A stretch of DNA of 64,000 bases from contig NZ_BQUV01000010.1 in NCBI RefSeq assembly GCF_022835695.1, forward strand, positions 279,940 to 343,939, read 5' to 3'. The translations under genes and the position numbers were made by a program. Of this stretch, positions 29,249-38,137 are shown piece after piece. Under the pieces are notes generated by a model that saw only the letters and a list, made by a program, of their open reading frames with translations, had not been told where the DNA came from and searched no databases. This DNA is from Bradyrhizobium sp. Ce-3. GTDB lineage: Bacteria > Pseudomonadota > Alphaproteobacteria > Rhizobiales > Xanthobacteraceae. Within the stretch, counting starts at the first letter, position 1, and the number at the start of each line of letters is the position of its first letter.

Positions 29249-30802
29249 ATGAAAATCCGCCTTGCCTTGCTCGCCACGCTGATCTTTTCAATCGCGTCGC
29301 CCACCCTGTCCGTCGCCGCCGGCGATCGCTTCGCGCTGGTCATCGGCAACGCCAAGTATCCCGATGCCGACGCGCCGCTGAAGGAGCCGGTCAACGACGC
29401 CCGCGACGTCGCCGACGAGCTCAAGCGCGACGGCTTCACGGTCGAGGTCGGCGAGAACCTGACCGGCGACGGCATGCGCCGCGCCTTCGACCGACTCTAC
29501 GGCAAGATCAAGCCCGGCTCGGTCGCGCTGGTCTTCTTCTCCGGTTACGGCATCCAGTCGAACCGGCAGAGCTACATGATCCCGATCGATGCCCAGATCT
29601 GGGCCGAGGCCGACGTTCGCCGCGACGGCTTCAGCCTCGAAACCGTGCTCGGCGAGATCAACAGCCGCGGCGCCGGGGTCAAGATCGCCCTGATCGACGC
29701 CTCCAGGCGCAACCCGTTCGAGCGCCGCTTCCGCAGCTTCTCGGCCGGCCTCGCCCCGGTGATCGCACCCAATGGCACGCTGGTGATGTATTCGGCCGCG
29801 CTGTCGTCGGTCGTCTCCGACAATGGCAGCGACCGCAGCCTGTTCGTGCGGGAACTCCTGAAGGAAATCCGCACCCCCGATTTGATGGCGGAGGAAACGC
29901 TGAACCGCACCCGCGTCGGCGTGACCCGGGCCTCGCGGCAGGAACAGGTGCCGTGGATCTCGTCATCGCTGGCCGAGGATTTCTCGTTCATTCCAGCCGG
30001 TGCAGCGTCGAACGCAGCGCCGGCGCCCGCCGCATCGCCGTCGACCGAAGTGGCAACGGCCCCGCCGGTCGCGCCGCCGCCGGCGCCGCCCGCAGCAACG
30101 CCGGCTCCGCCCGCGGCGACCCCGACGGCACCAGCGGCAACCGCGCCGACCCCACCGCCTGCGCCGCCAAAGCCGCCCGTTGCGACAGCACCGGCGGCAC
30201 CGCCGCCTGCGCCAAAGGGCCCGGAGGTCGCACTGCCGCCGCCCGCGGCTCCGCCGCCAGTCGTGATCCAGCCGACGCCGGCCCCGAGCAATTCGCCCGT
30301 GCTGGCCGACGATCCGACGATCAAGAGCCTGAGCGACAGGCTCGACAAGAACCCCGATGACGCGGCTGCGCTGTATCGCCGCGGCCAGGTCTATGCCAGC
30401 AAGGGGGCCTACGACCTCGCGGTGAAGGACTTCAGCAATTCGCTGCGGCTGAACCCGAAGGACGTCGAGGCCTATAACAACCGCTGCTGGGTCCGCACCG
30501 TGATCGGCGACCTGCAGGCGGCGCTGAAGGACTGCAACGAGGCGCTGCGGCTGCGCCCGAATTTCGTCGATGCGCTCGACAGCCGCGGCCTGATGAACCT
30601 GAAGGGCGGGCAGAACAAGAACGCCATCGCCGATTTCGACGCCGCGCTGAAGATCAACCCGCGGCTGACCTCGTCGCTGTACGGGCGCGGCCTCGCCAAG
30701 AAGCGCAACGGCGCGGTCGCGGAAGGCGATCTCGACATCGCCAACGCCAAGGCGATGGACCCGAATATCGTCAAGGAATTCGCCGACTACGGCGTGCATT
30801 GA
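29249..30802 (+). CDS. Exported pseudocaspase with C-terminal TPR repeats
   Basis: 517 residues from ATG 29249 (an in-frame ATG at 29222 is possible). A signal peptide (1-24) precedes a caspase-like p20 fold (about 26-245; FALVIGNAKYPDA and PVNDARDVADELK are the family opening). The catalytic dyad is lost: the His position in FFSGYGIQ is Y100 and the Cys position in LIDASRRNPF is S152. A Pro/Ala-rich linker (about 255-350) leads to about four TPR repeats (360-510). It therefore looks like a periplasmic or surface scaffold rather than a protease. An OmpA-like gene, an RND adaptor and an RND pump follow. A paralogue with the same two substitutions lies at 44831-45682. Confidence 0.88.
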   Translation: MKIRLALLATLIFSIASPTLSVAAGDRFALVIGNAKYPDADAPLKEPVNDARDVADELKRDGFTVEVGENLTGDGMRRAFDRLYGKIKPGSVALVFFSGYGIQSNRQSYMIPIDAQIWAEADVRRDGFSLETVLGEINSRGAGVKIALIDASRRNPFERRFRSFSAGLAPVIAPNGTLVMYSAALSSVVSDNGSDRSLFVRELLKEIRTPDLMAEETLNRTRVGVTRASRQEQVPWISSSLAEDFSFIPAGAASNAAPAPAASPSTEVATAPPVAPPPAPPAATPAPPAATPTAPAATAPTPPPAPPKPPVATAPAAPPPAPKGPEVALPPPAAPPPVVIQPTPAPSNSPVLADDPTIKSLSDRLDKNPDDAAALYRRGQVYASKGAYDLAVKDFSNSLRLNPKDVEAYNNRCWVRTVIGDLQAALKDCNEALRLRPNFVDALDSRGLMNLKGGQNKNAIADFDAALKINPRLTSSLYGRGLAKKRNGAVAEGDLDIANAKAMDPNIVKEFADYGVH

Positions 30803-30938
30803 CCATGCACCGAGACCGCTCGGCGGCTCGAACCGCCGATGGAATTGCGCGACTAATCAGAGGGTGCGTGCCGGGCACCGATGCCGGCAATCTCAACAGT
30901 TGCATGGAACCGCGCCAGCCTGCGCAGGAGGGACCGAA

Positions 30939-31586
30939 ATGTTCAAGCCGTCGGCGAAGGCCGCGATCCTTTCAATCCTGAGCATCGGCGCCGCGCTGTT
31001 ATCAGGCATGGCGGCCGCCCGCGCCGGTGACGTCACCGAGGATCAGATCATCAAGGCGCTGACGCCCGAGAAGAAGCCGCTGACCCGCGGCCTGTCGGTC
31101 GGCCCGCAGGCCGCGCCCGGGCTGAACGCCGACCAGGCCAAGTTCGTGCAGAGCATCCGTGGCCGCGCCACCCGCTCGCTGTCGTCGGCCGAGCGCGAGG
31201 AGATCGCGACCATCGTCCAGGACAAGCCGAAGATCGATCTCGAGATCAATTTCGACTACAACTCCGCCGACATCAGCACGAAGTCGCTGCCGTCGGTGCA
31301 GGCGCTGGGCCGCGCCTTGACCAATCAGGACCTGAAGGGCTCGACCTTCGTGGTCGCCGGCCACACCGACGCGGCCGGCGGCGAGGACTACAATCAGGGC
31401 CTTTCGGAGCGCCGCGCCGACGCCATCAAGCGCTATCTGGTCGACAAATATGGCATCAACGGCACCGATCTCGTCACCGTCGGCTATGGCAAGAGCAAGC
31501 TGAAGGACCCGAGCCATCCGATGGCGGACGTGAACCGCCGCGTCCAGGTCGTGAACGTGGAAAACAAGGACACCGCCGCCAAGTGA
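30939..31586 (+). CDS. OmpA-family peptidoglycan-binding protein
   Basis: 215 residues. A signal peptide (about 1-29, ending AAARA) without a lipobox Cys precedes a linker and a C-terminal OmpA-like domain (about 95-210). The peptidoglycan motif is GHTDAAGGEDYNQGLSERRA, then DAIKRYL. There is no beta-barrel, so it should be a soluble periplasmic, wall-binding protein. ATG at 30939 is preceded by GGAGGGA (30927-30933). It sits 136 bases after the pseudocaspase gene on the same strand and may be co-expressed. Its stop codon lies in a 14-base unit repeated three times (31581-31622). Confidence 0.9.
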   Translation: MFKPSAKAAILSILSIGAALLSGMAAARAGDVTEDQIIKALTPEKKPLTRGLSVGPQAAPGLNADQAKFVQSIRGRATRSLSSAEREEIATIVQDKPKIDLEINFDYNSADISTKSLPSVQALGRALTNQDLKGSTFVVAGHTDAAGGEDYNQGLSERRADAIKRYLVDKYGINGTDLVTVGYGKSKLKDPSHPMADVNRRVQVVNVENKDTAAK

Positions 31587-31622
31587 ACTGCGCCAAGTGA
31601 ACTGCGCCAAATGAACTGGGCG
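31581..31622 (+). repeat. Three tandem copies of a 14-base unit at the end of the OmpA-like gene
   Basis: AAGTGAACTGCGCC is repeated at 31581-31594 and 31595-31608, with a diverged third copy AAATGAACTGGGCG at 31609-31622. The first copy carries the stop codon. It is probably replication slippage; the unit is not a multiple of three, so copy-number change would not alter the reading frame upstream of the stop. Confidence 0.85.
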
Positions 31623-31886
31623 TGATGGGCGGTGGCGTGGCCCCTTTTTGAGGTTACAATGCGTCCCGCACCCCGGCGGGGCGCATTTGCTTGAGGGCTG
31701 CAGCCCGAAGCGGCCCACCCGTGACCCGCCTCACATGACATCTGGGCACGATCCGGAACAATGGACTCCGGCCCGGCCATACGACGGCGAGCGTGATGAG
31801 ACTTCGACGAGCGCCGATGACACGCAAGATGACACCCAAAGTGACGCGCCAGGTGCTGGATTGACAAGTGCTGGATTGATCAGGCG
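31587..31886. other. Intergenic region before the adaptor gene
   Basis: A 300-base gap with tandem 14-base repeats at its left end, a CRP-like site (31720-31735), a doubtful small ORF (31735-31890) and a duplicated 15-base unit GTGCTGGATTGACAA / GTGCTGGATTGATCA at 31853-31882 next to the adaptor start. Confidence 0.6.
31720..31735. promoter_or_regulatory. CRP-like site upstream of adaptor/RND genes
   Basis: CGTGACCCGCCTCACA fits TGTGA-N6-TCACA with one mismatch. It lies 152 bases upstream of the adaptor start codon. Confidence 0.45.
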
Positions 31887-31890
31887 ATGA
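31735..31890 (+). CDS. Doubtful 51-residue ORF overlapping the adaptor start
   Basis: ATG at 31735 opens a frame rich in Asp, Thr and Ser (MTSGHDPEQWTPARPYDGER onward) that stops at TGA 31888-31890, overlapping the adaptor ATG in an ATGA coupling arrangement. There is no ribosome binding site, and the ATG abuts the CRP-like site. It may be chance or a leaderless small protein. Confidence 0.2.
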   Translation: MTSGHDPEQWTPARPYDGERDETSTSADDTQDDTQSDAPGAGLTSAGLIRR

Positions 31891-32804
31891 ATTTTTCCCA
31901 ATACCTCAAGCCTGCGCTCGGCACGGTGGTCTTCCTTGCGCTGGCGATCGCCTATTACGCGTTCGAGCACCGCTCCCATCCGGAGGAGAAGGAGACGCCC
32001 GGGCAGGCGCTGGTGGTGGTGACGAAGTCGACCAATGCCTGCTTCTCCGACATGGTCCGCGTCACCGGCTTCATCGTGCCGCGCCGCGAGGCGCAGGTGA
32101 ATGTCGACCAGGACGGCTCCAAGGTCACCGACGTGCTGGTCCGCGAGGGCGATACCGTGACCGAGGGCCAGGAGCTGGCGCGGCTGACCCCGCCGCCGCA
32201 GCAGGCCGCGCAAGCCAACGCCAAGCCGCTCGTGCTGCGCGCACCGGCGGCCGGCCTCGTCACCGAGGTGCGCACCGCGCCCGGTGCGCCGGCCTCGCCG
32301 CAGGCGCCGCCGATGTTCAAGATCTCGATCAACAACGAGATCGAGCTCGACGCCGAGGTGCCGGGCTTCCAGCTCCTCAAGCTCAATCCCGGCGCCAATG
32401 TGCGGATCAGCCGCGACGATGCGCCCGACATGGTCGGCAAGGTGCGCCAGATCTCGCCGCAGATCGACCGCACCACCCAGCTCGGGCATGTCCGCATCAC
32501 CATCAACAACAATCCGACGCTCAAGGTCGGCATGTTCGCCCGCGCCAATATCGACGCCAAGCGCTCCTGCGGCGTCGCCGTGCCGCGCACCGCGATCGAT
32601 CGCCTGACCCTGCAGGTCGTGAAGGGCAACACCGTCGAGACCCGCCGGGTGCGCGTCGGGCTGACCTCCGACACCTCGACTGAAATCCTTGAAGGCCTCG
32701 ACGTCGGCGAAATCGTCGTGGCCGATGCTGGCACCTCGCTGCACGACGGCGACCAGATCAAGACCATGTTCGCCGACGAACTCGATCGCACGCGATCACG
32801 CTAA
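31887..32804 (+). CDS. RND-type periplasmic adaptor (HlyD family) without alpha-hairpin
   Basis: 305 residues. An N-terminal membrane anchor (about 8-25) precedes the first half of a lipoyl domain (VTDVLVREGDTVTEGQELARL). Only about 20 residues later comes the second half (LVLRAPAAGLVTEVRT), so the long alpha-helical hairpin that contacts TolC in AcrA-like adaptors is missing. Beta-barrel and membrane-proximal domains follow. It ends 13 bases before the RND pump gene, its likely partner. It is a clear paralogue of the adaptor at 43908-44786 (shared GVAVP..AI, VETRRV.. GL and GD.VVA segments). Confidence 0.87.
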   Translation: MNFSQYLKPALGTVVFLALAIAYYAFEHRSHPEEKETPGQALVVVTKSTNACFSDMVRVTGFIVPRREAQVNVDQDGSKVTDVLVREGDTVTEGQELARLTPPPQQAAQANAKPLVLRAPAAGLVTEVRTAPGAPASPQAPPMFKISINNEIELDAEVPGFQLLKLNPGANVRISRDDAPDMVGKVRQISPQIDRTTQLGHVRITINNNPTLKVGMFARANIDAKRSCGVAVPRTAIDRLTLQVVKGNTVETRRVRVGLTSDTSTEILEGLDVGEIVVADAGTSLHDGDQIKTMFADELDRTRSR

Positions 32805-32817
32805 TTCGGATACGCTA

Positions 32818-35800
32818 ATGGCTTTGAACATCTCGGCATGGTCGATCCGGAACCCGCTTCCCTCGATCGTCTTCTCGATCATCCTGCTGGTGCTGGGCTG
32901 GGTCTCCTTCACCAAGCTCGCGGTGACGCGGCTGCCGAGCGCCGACATTCCGGTGATCTCGGTCGCGGTCTCGCAATTCGGCGCCGCGCCGTCGGAGCTT
33001 GAATCGCAGGTCACCAAGACGATCGAGGACGGCGTCTCCGGCGTCGAGGGCGTGCGCCACATCTCCTCCTCGATCACCGACGGCCTGTCGGTGACCACGA
33101 TCCAGTTCGCGCTGGAGACCAACACCGACCGCGCGCTCAACGACGTCAAGGACGCGGTGACGCGGGTGCGCGCCAACCTGCCGCAGAACGTCACCGAGCC
33201 GTTGATCCAGCGCGTCGACGTGATCGGCCTGCCGATCGTGACATATGCGGCGATCTCGCCCGGCAAGACGCCGGAGCAGCTGTCTTACTTCGTCGACGAC
33301 GTGGTCAAGCGCGCGCTGCAGGGCGTCCGCGGCGTCGCCCAGGTCGAGCGCATCGGCGGTGTCGAGCGCGAGATCCTGGTCTCGCTCGATCCCGACAAGC
33401 TGCAGGCGGTGGGGCTGACCGCGGTCAATGTCAGCCAGATCCTGCGCGGCACCAATGTCGACGTCGCCGGCGGCCGCGCCGAGATCGGCAAGAACGACCA
33501 GGCGATCCGGACGCTGGCCGGCGCCAAGACGCTGAACGAGCTTGCCGGCACCATGATTCCGCTGTTCGGCGGCGGCGAGATCCGGCTCGACGATCTCGGC
33601 ACCGTCACCGACACCATCGCCGACCGCCGCACCTTCGCCCGCTTCAACGGCGAGCCTGTCGTGGCGCTCGGCATCAAGCGCTCCAAGGGCGCCAGCGACG
33701 TCGTGGTCGCCGCCGCGGTGCAGAAGCGGATCGACGCGCTGAAGGTGGCCTATCCCGACGTCGATCTGAAGCTGATCGACACCTCGGTCGAGTTCACCAA
33801 GGGCAATTACGAGGCCGCGATATCGACCCTGTTCGAGGGCGCGATCCTCGCCGTCATCATCGTGCTGCTGTTCCTGCGCGACATCCGCGCCACCATCATC
33901 GCCGCGGTCTCGCTGCCGCTGTCGATCTTCCCGGCGTTCTGGGCGATGGACCTGCTCGGCTTCTCGCTCAATCTGGTCTCGTTCCTCGCCATCACGCTGT
34001 CGACCGGTATCCTCGTCGACGACGCCATCGTCGAGATCGAGAACATCGTCCGCCACATGCGGATGGGCAAGACGCCCTATCGTGCGGCCCTCGAAGCCGC
34101 CGACGAGATCGGCCTTGCGGTGATCGCGATCTCGCTCACCATCATCGCGATCTTCGCGCCGGCGAGCTTCATGTCCGGGATTGCCGGACAGTTCTTCAAG
34201 CAATTCGGCATCACCGTGTCGGTGCAGGTGTTCTTCTCGCTGCTCGCCGCGCGCTTCGTGACGCCGATGCTGGCGGCCTATTTCCTCAAGCACCATGACC
34301 ACGATGACCCGCCGCCCGGCCGCATCCTGCGCGGCTATCACAGCCTGGTCACCTGGTCGGTGAGGCATCACTACGTCACCGTGCTGGTCGGCTTTGCGGT
34401 GTTCGCCGCGTCGATCTGGAGCATCACGCTGCTGCCGCAGGGCTTCCTGCCGGCGCAGGACACCGCGCGCTCGCTGCTCGCGATGGAGCTGCCGCCCGGC
34501 TCGCAGCTCGCCTACACCGAGAAGGTCACCGAGGAGATCGTGGCGCGGCTGCGCAAGCGGCCCGAGGTGCGCAGCGTGTTCGTCGACGGCGGCCGCGTGC
34601 CGCCGGGCATCCAGGAGGTGCGCCGCGCCGCGCTGATCATCAACTACACGCCGAAGGCCGACCGCAAGATCACCCAGCGCGAGCTCGAGCTGTCGATCGG
34701 CAAGGACCTCGATAACGTCCCGGACATCAGGTTCTGGTTCCTCGACGAGAACGGCCTGCGCGCGATCTCGCTGGTGGTCACGGGCACCGACAGCAACATC
34801 GTCAACAACGTCGCTAGCGAGCTGGCGACGCAGATGAAGCGGATCCCGCTCATCGCCAACGTGATCTCGGAGACCGCGCTCGACCGGCCCGAGCTGCGGA
34901 TCCGGCCGCGCGCCGAGCTCGCGGCACGGCTCGGCGTCTCCACCGAAAGCCTGTCGCAGACCATCCGCGTCGCCACCATCGGCGACGTCGGCCCGGCGCT
35001 GGCCAAGTTCGACGCCGGCGACCGCCAGGTGCCGATCCGCGTCCAGCTCGAGGACAACGCGCGCAGCGACCTGCAGATGCTGGAGCAATTGCGCGTGCCG
35101 CTCGGCCAGCGCGGCGAACGCGGCGGCGTGCCGCTCTCCGTCGTCGCCGACATCCAGCTCGACCAGGGCCCGACCAGCATCAACCGCTATGACCGCGAGC
35201 GGCAGGCCACCGTCGCCGCCGACCTCGTCGGCAATGCCGCGCTCGGCGACGCCACCAAGCTGATCTACGACCTGCCGGTGATGAAGAGCCTGCCCAAGGG
35301 CGTCAAGGTCAGCCCGTCCGGCGACGCCGAGAGCCTCGCCGAGCTGTCCGACGGCTTCGCCACCGCGATCACCGCCGGCCTGATGATGGTCTATGCCGTG
35401 CTGGTGCTGTTGTTCGGCACCTTCCTGCAGCCGATCACCATCCTGTTCTCGCTGCCGCTCTCGATCGGCGGCGCGATCGGCGCGCTGCTCTTGACCGGCA
35501 AGCAGCTCACCACGCCGGTGTGGATCGGCATCCTGATGCTGATGGGCATCGTCACCAAGAACGCCATCATGCTGGTGGAGTTCGCGGTGGAGGCGATCCG
35601 CGACGGCAAGGCGCGCGAGGAGGCGATGATCGACGCCGGCATGAAGCGCGCGCGCCCGATCGTGATGACCACGATCGCGATGGCCGCCGGCATGATGCCG
35701 TCGGCGCTGGCGTTCGGCGCCGGCGGCGAATTCCGCTCGCCGATGGCGCTCGCGGTGATCGGCGGCCTGATCTTCTCGACCGTGCTGTCGCTGGTGTTCG

Positions 35801-35970
35801 TGCCGGCGATGTTCATGGTGATGGACGACATCGGCAGCCTGATCTGGCGTTTCAGCAAGCGCCTCGTGGTCTCGCACGCCGACCACGAACTCACCCCGAG
35901 TTCCCCTGAGGCGGACAAGGCCAACAAGCCGCCGGGCCCGCCGAACATGATCTCGCCGGCGGCCGAATGA
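32818..35970 (+). CDS. RND efflux transporter, inner-membrane pump
   Basis: 1050 residues of the AcrB/MexB family with twelve membrane segments and two large periplasmic loops. The proton-relay pair in TM4 is in STGILVDDAIVEIEN, and the first-helix signature NPLPSIVFSIILLVLGW is present. ATG at 32818 is used; the frame is open further upstream but overlaps the adaptor gene. Length fits the family. No outer-membrane TolC-type gene is present in the window, and the adaptor lacks the hairpin, so assembly into a classical tripartite pump is doubtful. The substrate is unknown. Confidence 0.95.
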   Translation: MALNISAWSIRNPLPSIVFSIILLVLGWVSFTKLAVTRLPSADIPVISVAVSQFGAAPSELESQVTKTIEDGVSGVEGVRHISSSITDGLSVTTIQFALETNTDRALNDVKDAVTRVRANLPQNVTEPLIQRVDVIGLPIVTYAAISPGKTPEQLSYFVDDVVKRALQGVRGVAQVERIGGVEREILVSLDPDKLQAVGLTAVNVSQILRGTNVDVAGGRAEIGKNDQAIRTLAGAKTLNELAGTMIPLFGGGEIRLDDLGTVTDTIADRRTFARFNGEPVVALGIKRSKGASDVVVAAAVQKRIDALKVAYPDVDLKLIDTSVEFTKGNYEAAISTLFEGAILAVIIVLLFLRDIRATIIAAVSLPLSIFPAFWAMDLLGFSLNLVSFLAITLSTGILVDDAIVEIENIVRHMRMGKTPYRAALEAADEIGLAVIAISLTIIAIFAPASFMSGIAGQFFKQFGITVSVQVFFSLLAARFVTPMLAAYFLKHHDHDDPPPGRILRGYHSLVTWSVRHHYVTVLVGFAVFAASIWSITLLPQGFLPAQDTARSLLAMELPPGSQLAYTEKVTEEIVARLRKRPEVRSVFVDGGRVPPGIQEVRRAALIINYTPKADRKITQRELELSIGKDLDNVPDIRFWFLDENGLRAISLVVTGTDSNIVNNVASELATQMKRIPLIANVISETALDRPELRIRPRAELAARLGVSTESLSQTIRVATIGDVGPALAKFDAGDRQVPIRVQLEDNARSDLQMLEQLRVPLGQRGERGGVPLSVVADIQLDQGPTSINRYDRERQATVAADLVGNAALGDATKLIYDLPVMKSLPKGVKVSPSGDAESLAELSDGFATAITAGLMMVYAVLVLLFGTFLQPITILFSLPLSIGGAIGALLLTGKQLTTPVWIGILMLMGIVTKNAIMLVEFAVEAIRDGKAREEAMIDAGMKRARPIVMTTIAMAAGMMPSALAFGAGGEFRSPMALAVIGGLIFSTVLSLVFVPAMFMVMDDIGSLIWRFSKRLVVSHADHELTPSSPEADKANKPPGPPNMISPAAE

Positions 35971-36294
35971 GGCTGCCTCGCAGGGGCGCATCGCCAAAAT
36001 ATCGAAAACAACCCCATGCACAGTAGCCGGCGGGCGCCGGCGGCCGACACGGAACTTGACACGTCGGGCAACTCAGGGGTACTGTTCTATTATTCCGAAA
36101 TCATGCAGACACTCTCCGCTTGCCCGGTGTCGTCACCACGCAGGCGGGTGATCCAGCATTCCAGAGACGGCAGTGCTTGAGCCGAGGGGCCGCGGCGTGC
36201 TGGATCGCCCGGTCGGAGCCGGGCGATGACAGCGGTGGACGGGAGAGGGTGAACCGGTCCGCTGCAGGACCGATTCAATCCCGCTTGATTAGGT
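35971..36294. other. Intergenic region between convergent RND and PPOX genes
   Basis: A 324-base gap holding a family F repeat (36127-36230) and no supported gene. Confidence 0.6.
36127..36230. repeat. Family F inverted repeat (GTCGTCACCACGC / GGGCGATGAC type)
   Basis: GTGTCGTCACC at the left and GCCGGGCGATGAC at the right are imperfectly inverted. Inner arms GGCGGGTGATCCAGCATTCC and GGCGTGCTGGATCGCCCGG pair, and CCCGGTCGGAGCCGGGCG forms a small hairpin. It is a single copy here and lies between convergent genes. Confidence 0.7.
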
Positions 36295-36930
36295 TCAATA
36301 CAGCCGCGTGCGATACGCCTCTTCCATCGCTTTCTCGGCGACCTCGACTTCGACGGCGGCGGTCTGCTCGGCGATGATCCGGCCCAGCGTCGGGAAACTG
36401 TGGCGCTCGACCTGCGCCGCCGGGTTCCACAGCTTCGAGCGCATCAGCGCCTTGCCGCAATGGAAGTAGGTTTCATCGACATGCACCTTCAGCCCGATGA
36501 CCGGCGTGACGTTCTGCACCGTCAGCGGTGTCAGCAGATCAGGCTCCTGCGAAATCTCCGCCCGCCCGTTGATGCGCAGCGTCTCGTTGATGCCCGGCAC
36601 CATGAAGATCAGGCCAACTCCCGGCGAAGCCAGGATATTGCCGAACGTATCGACGCGGTTATTGCCGCGGCGATCCGGGATCAGCAGCGTGTTGTCGTCG
36701 ATCACGGAGACGAAGCCCGGCGCATCGCCGCGCGGGCTGGCGTCGGCATGGCCCTTGCCGTCGCTGGAGGCGATCACGAGGAACGGCGACAGCGCGATGA
36801 AGTCACGGCAGAATTTGTCGAGATGGTTGAGCACCTTCTTCTCGGCAAGCGGGCTCACCTGGCCGAAATGCCCGCGAAGATCTTCCTGCGACTTGACCGG
36901 CGGCTTGGCGCCTGCGCTCTGATTGCCCAT
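36295..36930 (-). CDS. PPOX-type FMN flavoprotein, pyridoxamine 5'-phosphate oxidase-like
   Basis: 211 residues with a split-barrel flavin-binding fold (about 40-200). Landmarks are FLVIASSDGKGHADASPRGD, LLIPDRRGNNRVDTFGNIL and the C-terminal KLWNPA. It belongs to the MSMEG_1061-like subgroup of PPOX proteins, whose members bind FMN or F420; the substrate is unknown. It is a cytoplasmic protein. It lies downstream of the crp-type gene on the same strand but is separated by a strong hairpin, so it probably has its own promoter in the AT-poor gap before 36931. Confidence 0.87.
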   Translation of the reverse strand: MGNQSAGAKPPVKSQEDLRGHFGQVSPLAEKKVLNHLDKFCRDFIALSPFLVIASSDGKGHADASPRGDAPGFVSVIDDNTLLIPDRRGNNRVDTFGNILASPGVGLIFMVPGINETLRINGRAEISQEPDLLTPLTVQNVTPVIGLKVHVDETYFHCGKALMRSKLWNPAAQVERHSFPTLGRIIAEQTAAVEVEVAEKAMEEAYRTRLY

Positions 36931-37250
36931 AGCGAACTCCCTTTGTGGCCGGTCTATACCACGTCAGGACAGGAATTGATGCCGGCGGGAGGGGTGCGGA
37001 TTCGCCGCGGCGGCAAGCTTCTGCGGCGGTCAGCAACGCAAAACCCCTGCGGTCAACGGGAATGACCGCAGGGGTTTGCAGGTGGATGGCGTGAGGCCAG
37101 CAAGGCTGGGTGTCACCCCAAGGACCCGCGGAGCTATTGAACGCGAGCCCGGCCTGTTCCGGCAAGCAAGTCTTTTAGGCATCGCCGCATCGGCATCCGC
37201 AAGACGCGCGAGAGATGCCAATCCTCGCGCGCGCGTTGCAGCGGTGGTGT
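36931..37250. other. Intergenic region between crp-type and PPOX genes
   Basis: A 320-base gap holding a strong hairpin (37038-37079). No repeat-family element or ORF was seen elsewhere in it. Confidence 0.6.
37038..37079 (-). terminator. Strong intrinsic-terminator hairpin
   Basis: GCAAAACCCCTGCGGTCA (37038-37055) pairs with TGACCGCAGGGGTTTGC (37063-37079) over a 7-base loop. Read on the minus strand the stem ends in a GGGGTTTTGC run, so it should stop transcripts coming from the crp-type gene, about 170 bases after its stop codon. Confidence 0.65.
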
Positions 37251-37925
37251 CTAGTCGTTGCGTGCGACCGCCGTCAGCTTGGTCATGTTGTGCAGCATGA
37301 TCCGGCCGCGCTGCAGATCGACGATGCCGTCCTTGCGCCAGGTCTGCAGCTGCCGGTTGACGCTTTCGCGAGCGGCGCCGACGAAGATGCCGAGCTGTTC
37401 CTGCGAGATGTGCACCTCGGAACCGAAATCCTCGGCCAGCGCGCACAGCCGGCGGGCGAGGCGGACCGGCAACGGCTGCAGCACGGATTCCTCCATCCGC
37501 TCGCTCTGCCAGCGGATGCGCTGGCACAGCAACGCGATCAGCCTGACCGCGACCTTGGGCTCGCGCTCGAGGAAGCCGAGGAAGTCCTCGCGCCGCAAGA
37601 CAAACAATTCGGTGGGTTCGCCGGCGGTCGCATCCGCGGTGCGATCCTGACCATCGAGCACGGCGACTTCGCCGAACAGATCGCCGGGCCCCATGAAGTT
37701 CAGCGTGAGCCGGCTGCCGTCGGAGGCACCGGTTTCGATGCGCATCTGGCCGCGGCGGACCCCAAACAGGGCATCGCCGGGATCGCCTTTCTGGAACAAC
37801 ACCTCGCCGGGCGCGAGCTGATGGGTGTGGCAGAGGCCCGAAAGCCGCTGCAACTCGTCCGCACCGAGATCGGCGAACATCGGATTCATCTTCAGAATGA
37901 CCGCAAATTCGGCCTGTTTGCTCAT
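37251..37925 (-). CDS. CRP/FNR-family transcriptional regulator, CRP-like
   Basis: 224 residues. A cyclic-nucleotide-binding domain (about 12-130) has phosphate-cassette residues G85-E86 and R95-T96 in FGEVAVLDGQDRTADATA, like CRP Glu72, Arg82 and Ser83. A long helix and a winged helix follow, with recognition helix ARESVNRQLQ (R186, E187, R191) matching CRP Arg180, Glu181 and Arg185. No FNR-type N-terminal cysteine cluster is present. This predicts cAMP binding and TGTGA recognition. ATG 37925 with GGAAGG upstream is used. A CRP-like site lies 70 bases upstream (37995-38010), suggesting autoregulation. An adenylate cyclase gene is 2.4 kb away. Confidence 0.9.
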   Translation of the reverse strand: MSKQAEFAVILKMNPMFADLGADELQRLSGLCHTHQLAPGEVLFQKGDPGDALFGVRRGQMRIETGASDGSRLTLNFMGPGDLFGEVAVLDGQDRTADATAGEPTELFVLRREDFLGFLEREPKVAVRLIALLCQRIRWQSERMEESVLQPLPVRLARRLCALAEDFGSEVHISQEQLGIFVGAARESVNRQLQTWRKDGIVDLQRGRIMLHNMTKLTAVARND

Positions 37926-37994
37926 TGTACTGCCTTCCAAATCCATCCGAGCGGTCCCCTGACGCCCGGTTAGCAAAAATCACCCTCATAAGAG

Positions 37995-38010
37995 TGTGTG
38001 AGAGGTCACA
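37995..38010. promoter_or_regulatory. CRP-like site between crp-type gene and asmA-like gene
   Basis: TGTGTGAGAGGTCACA fits TGTGA-N6-TCACA with one mismatch; it can also be read as TGTGA-N4-TCACA. It lies 70 bases upstream of the crp-type start and 128 bases upstream of the divergent AsmA-like start. Confidence 0.5.
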
Positions 38011-38137
38011 TAAGTTCATGCTGGTAACGGATTATTTTTCACCTCATTGGAGCGAGGTCCCGTTTGCGGGATAATCGCGTGCGATCGGCCGTGTCTTGCC
38101 GCGGCGGAACCCTGTCTGCCCGGCCTGGAATATCGAC

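Noticed and set aside
32815-36021. A 1068-codon minus-strand open frame opposite the RND pump gene
   Set aside because: Antisense shadow of a clear RND gene, with His/Arg/Asp-rich composition and no domain.
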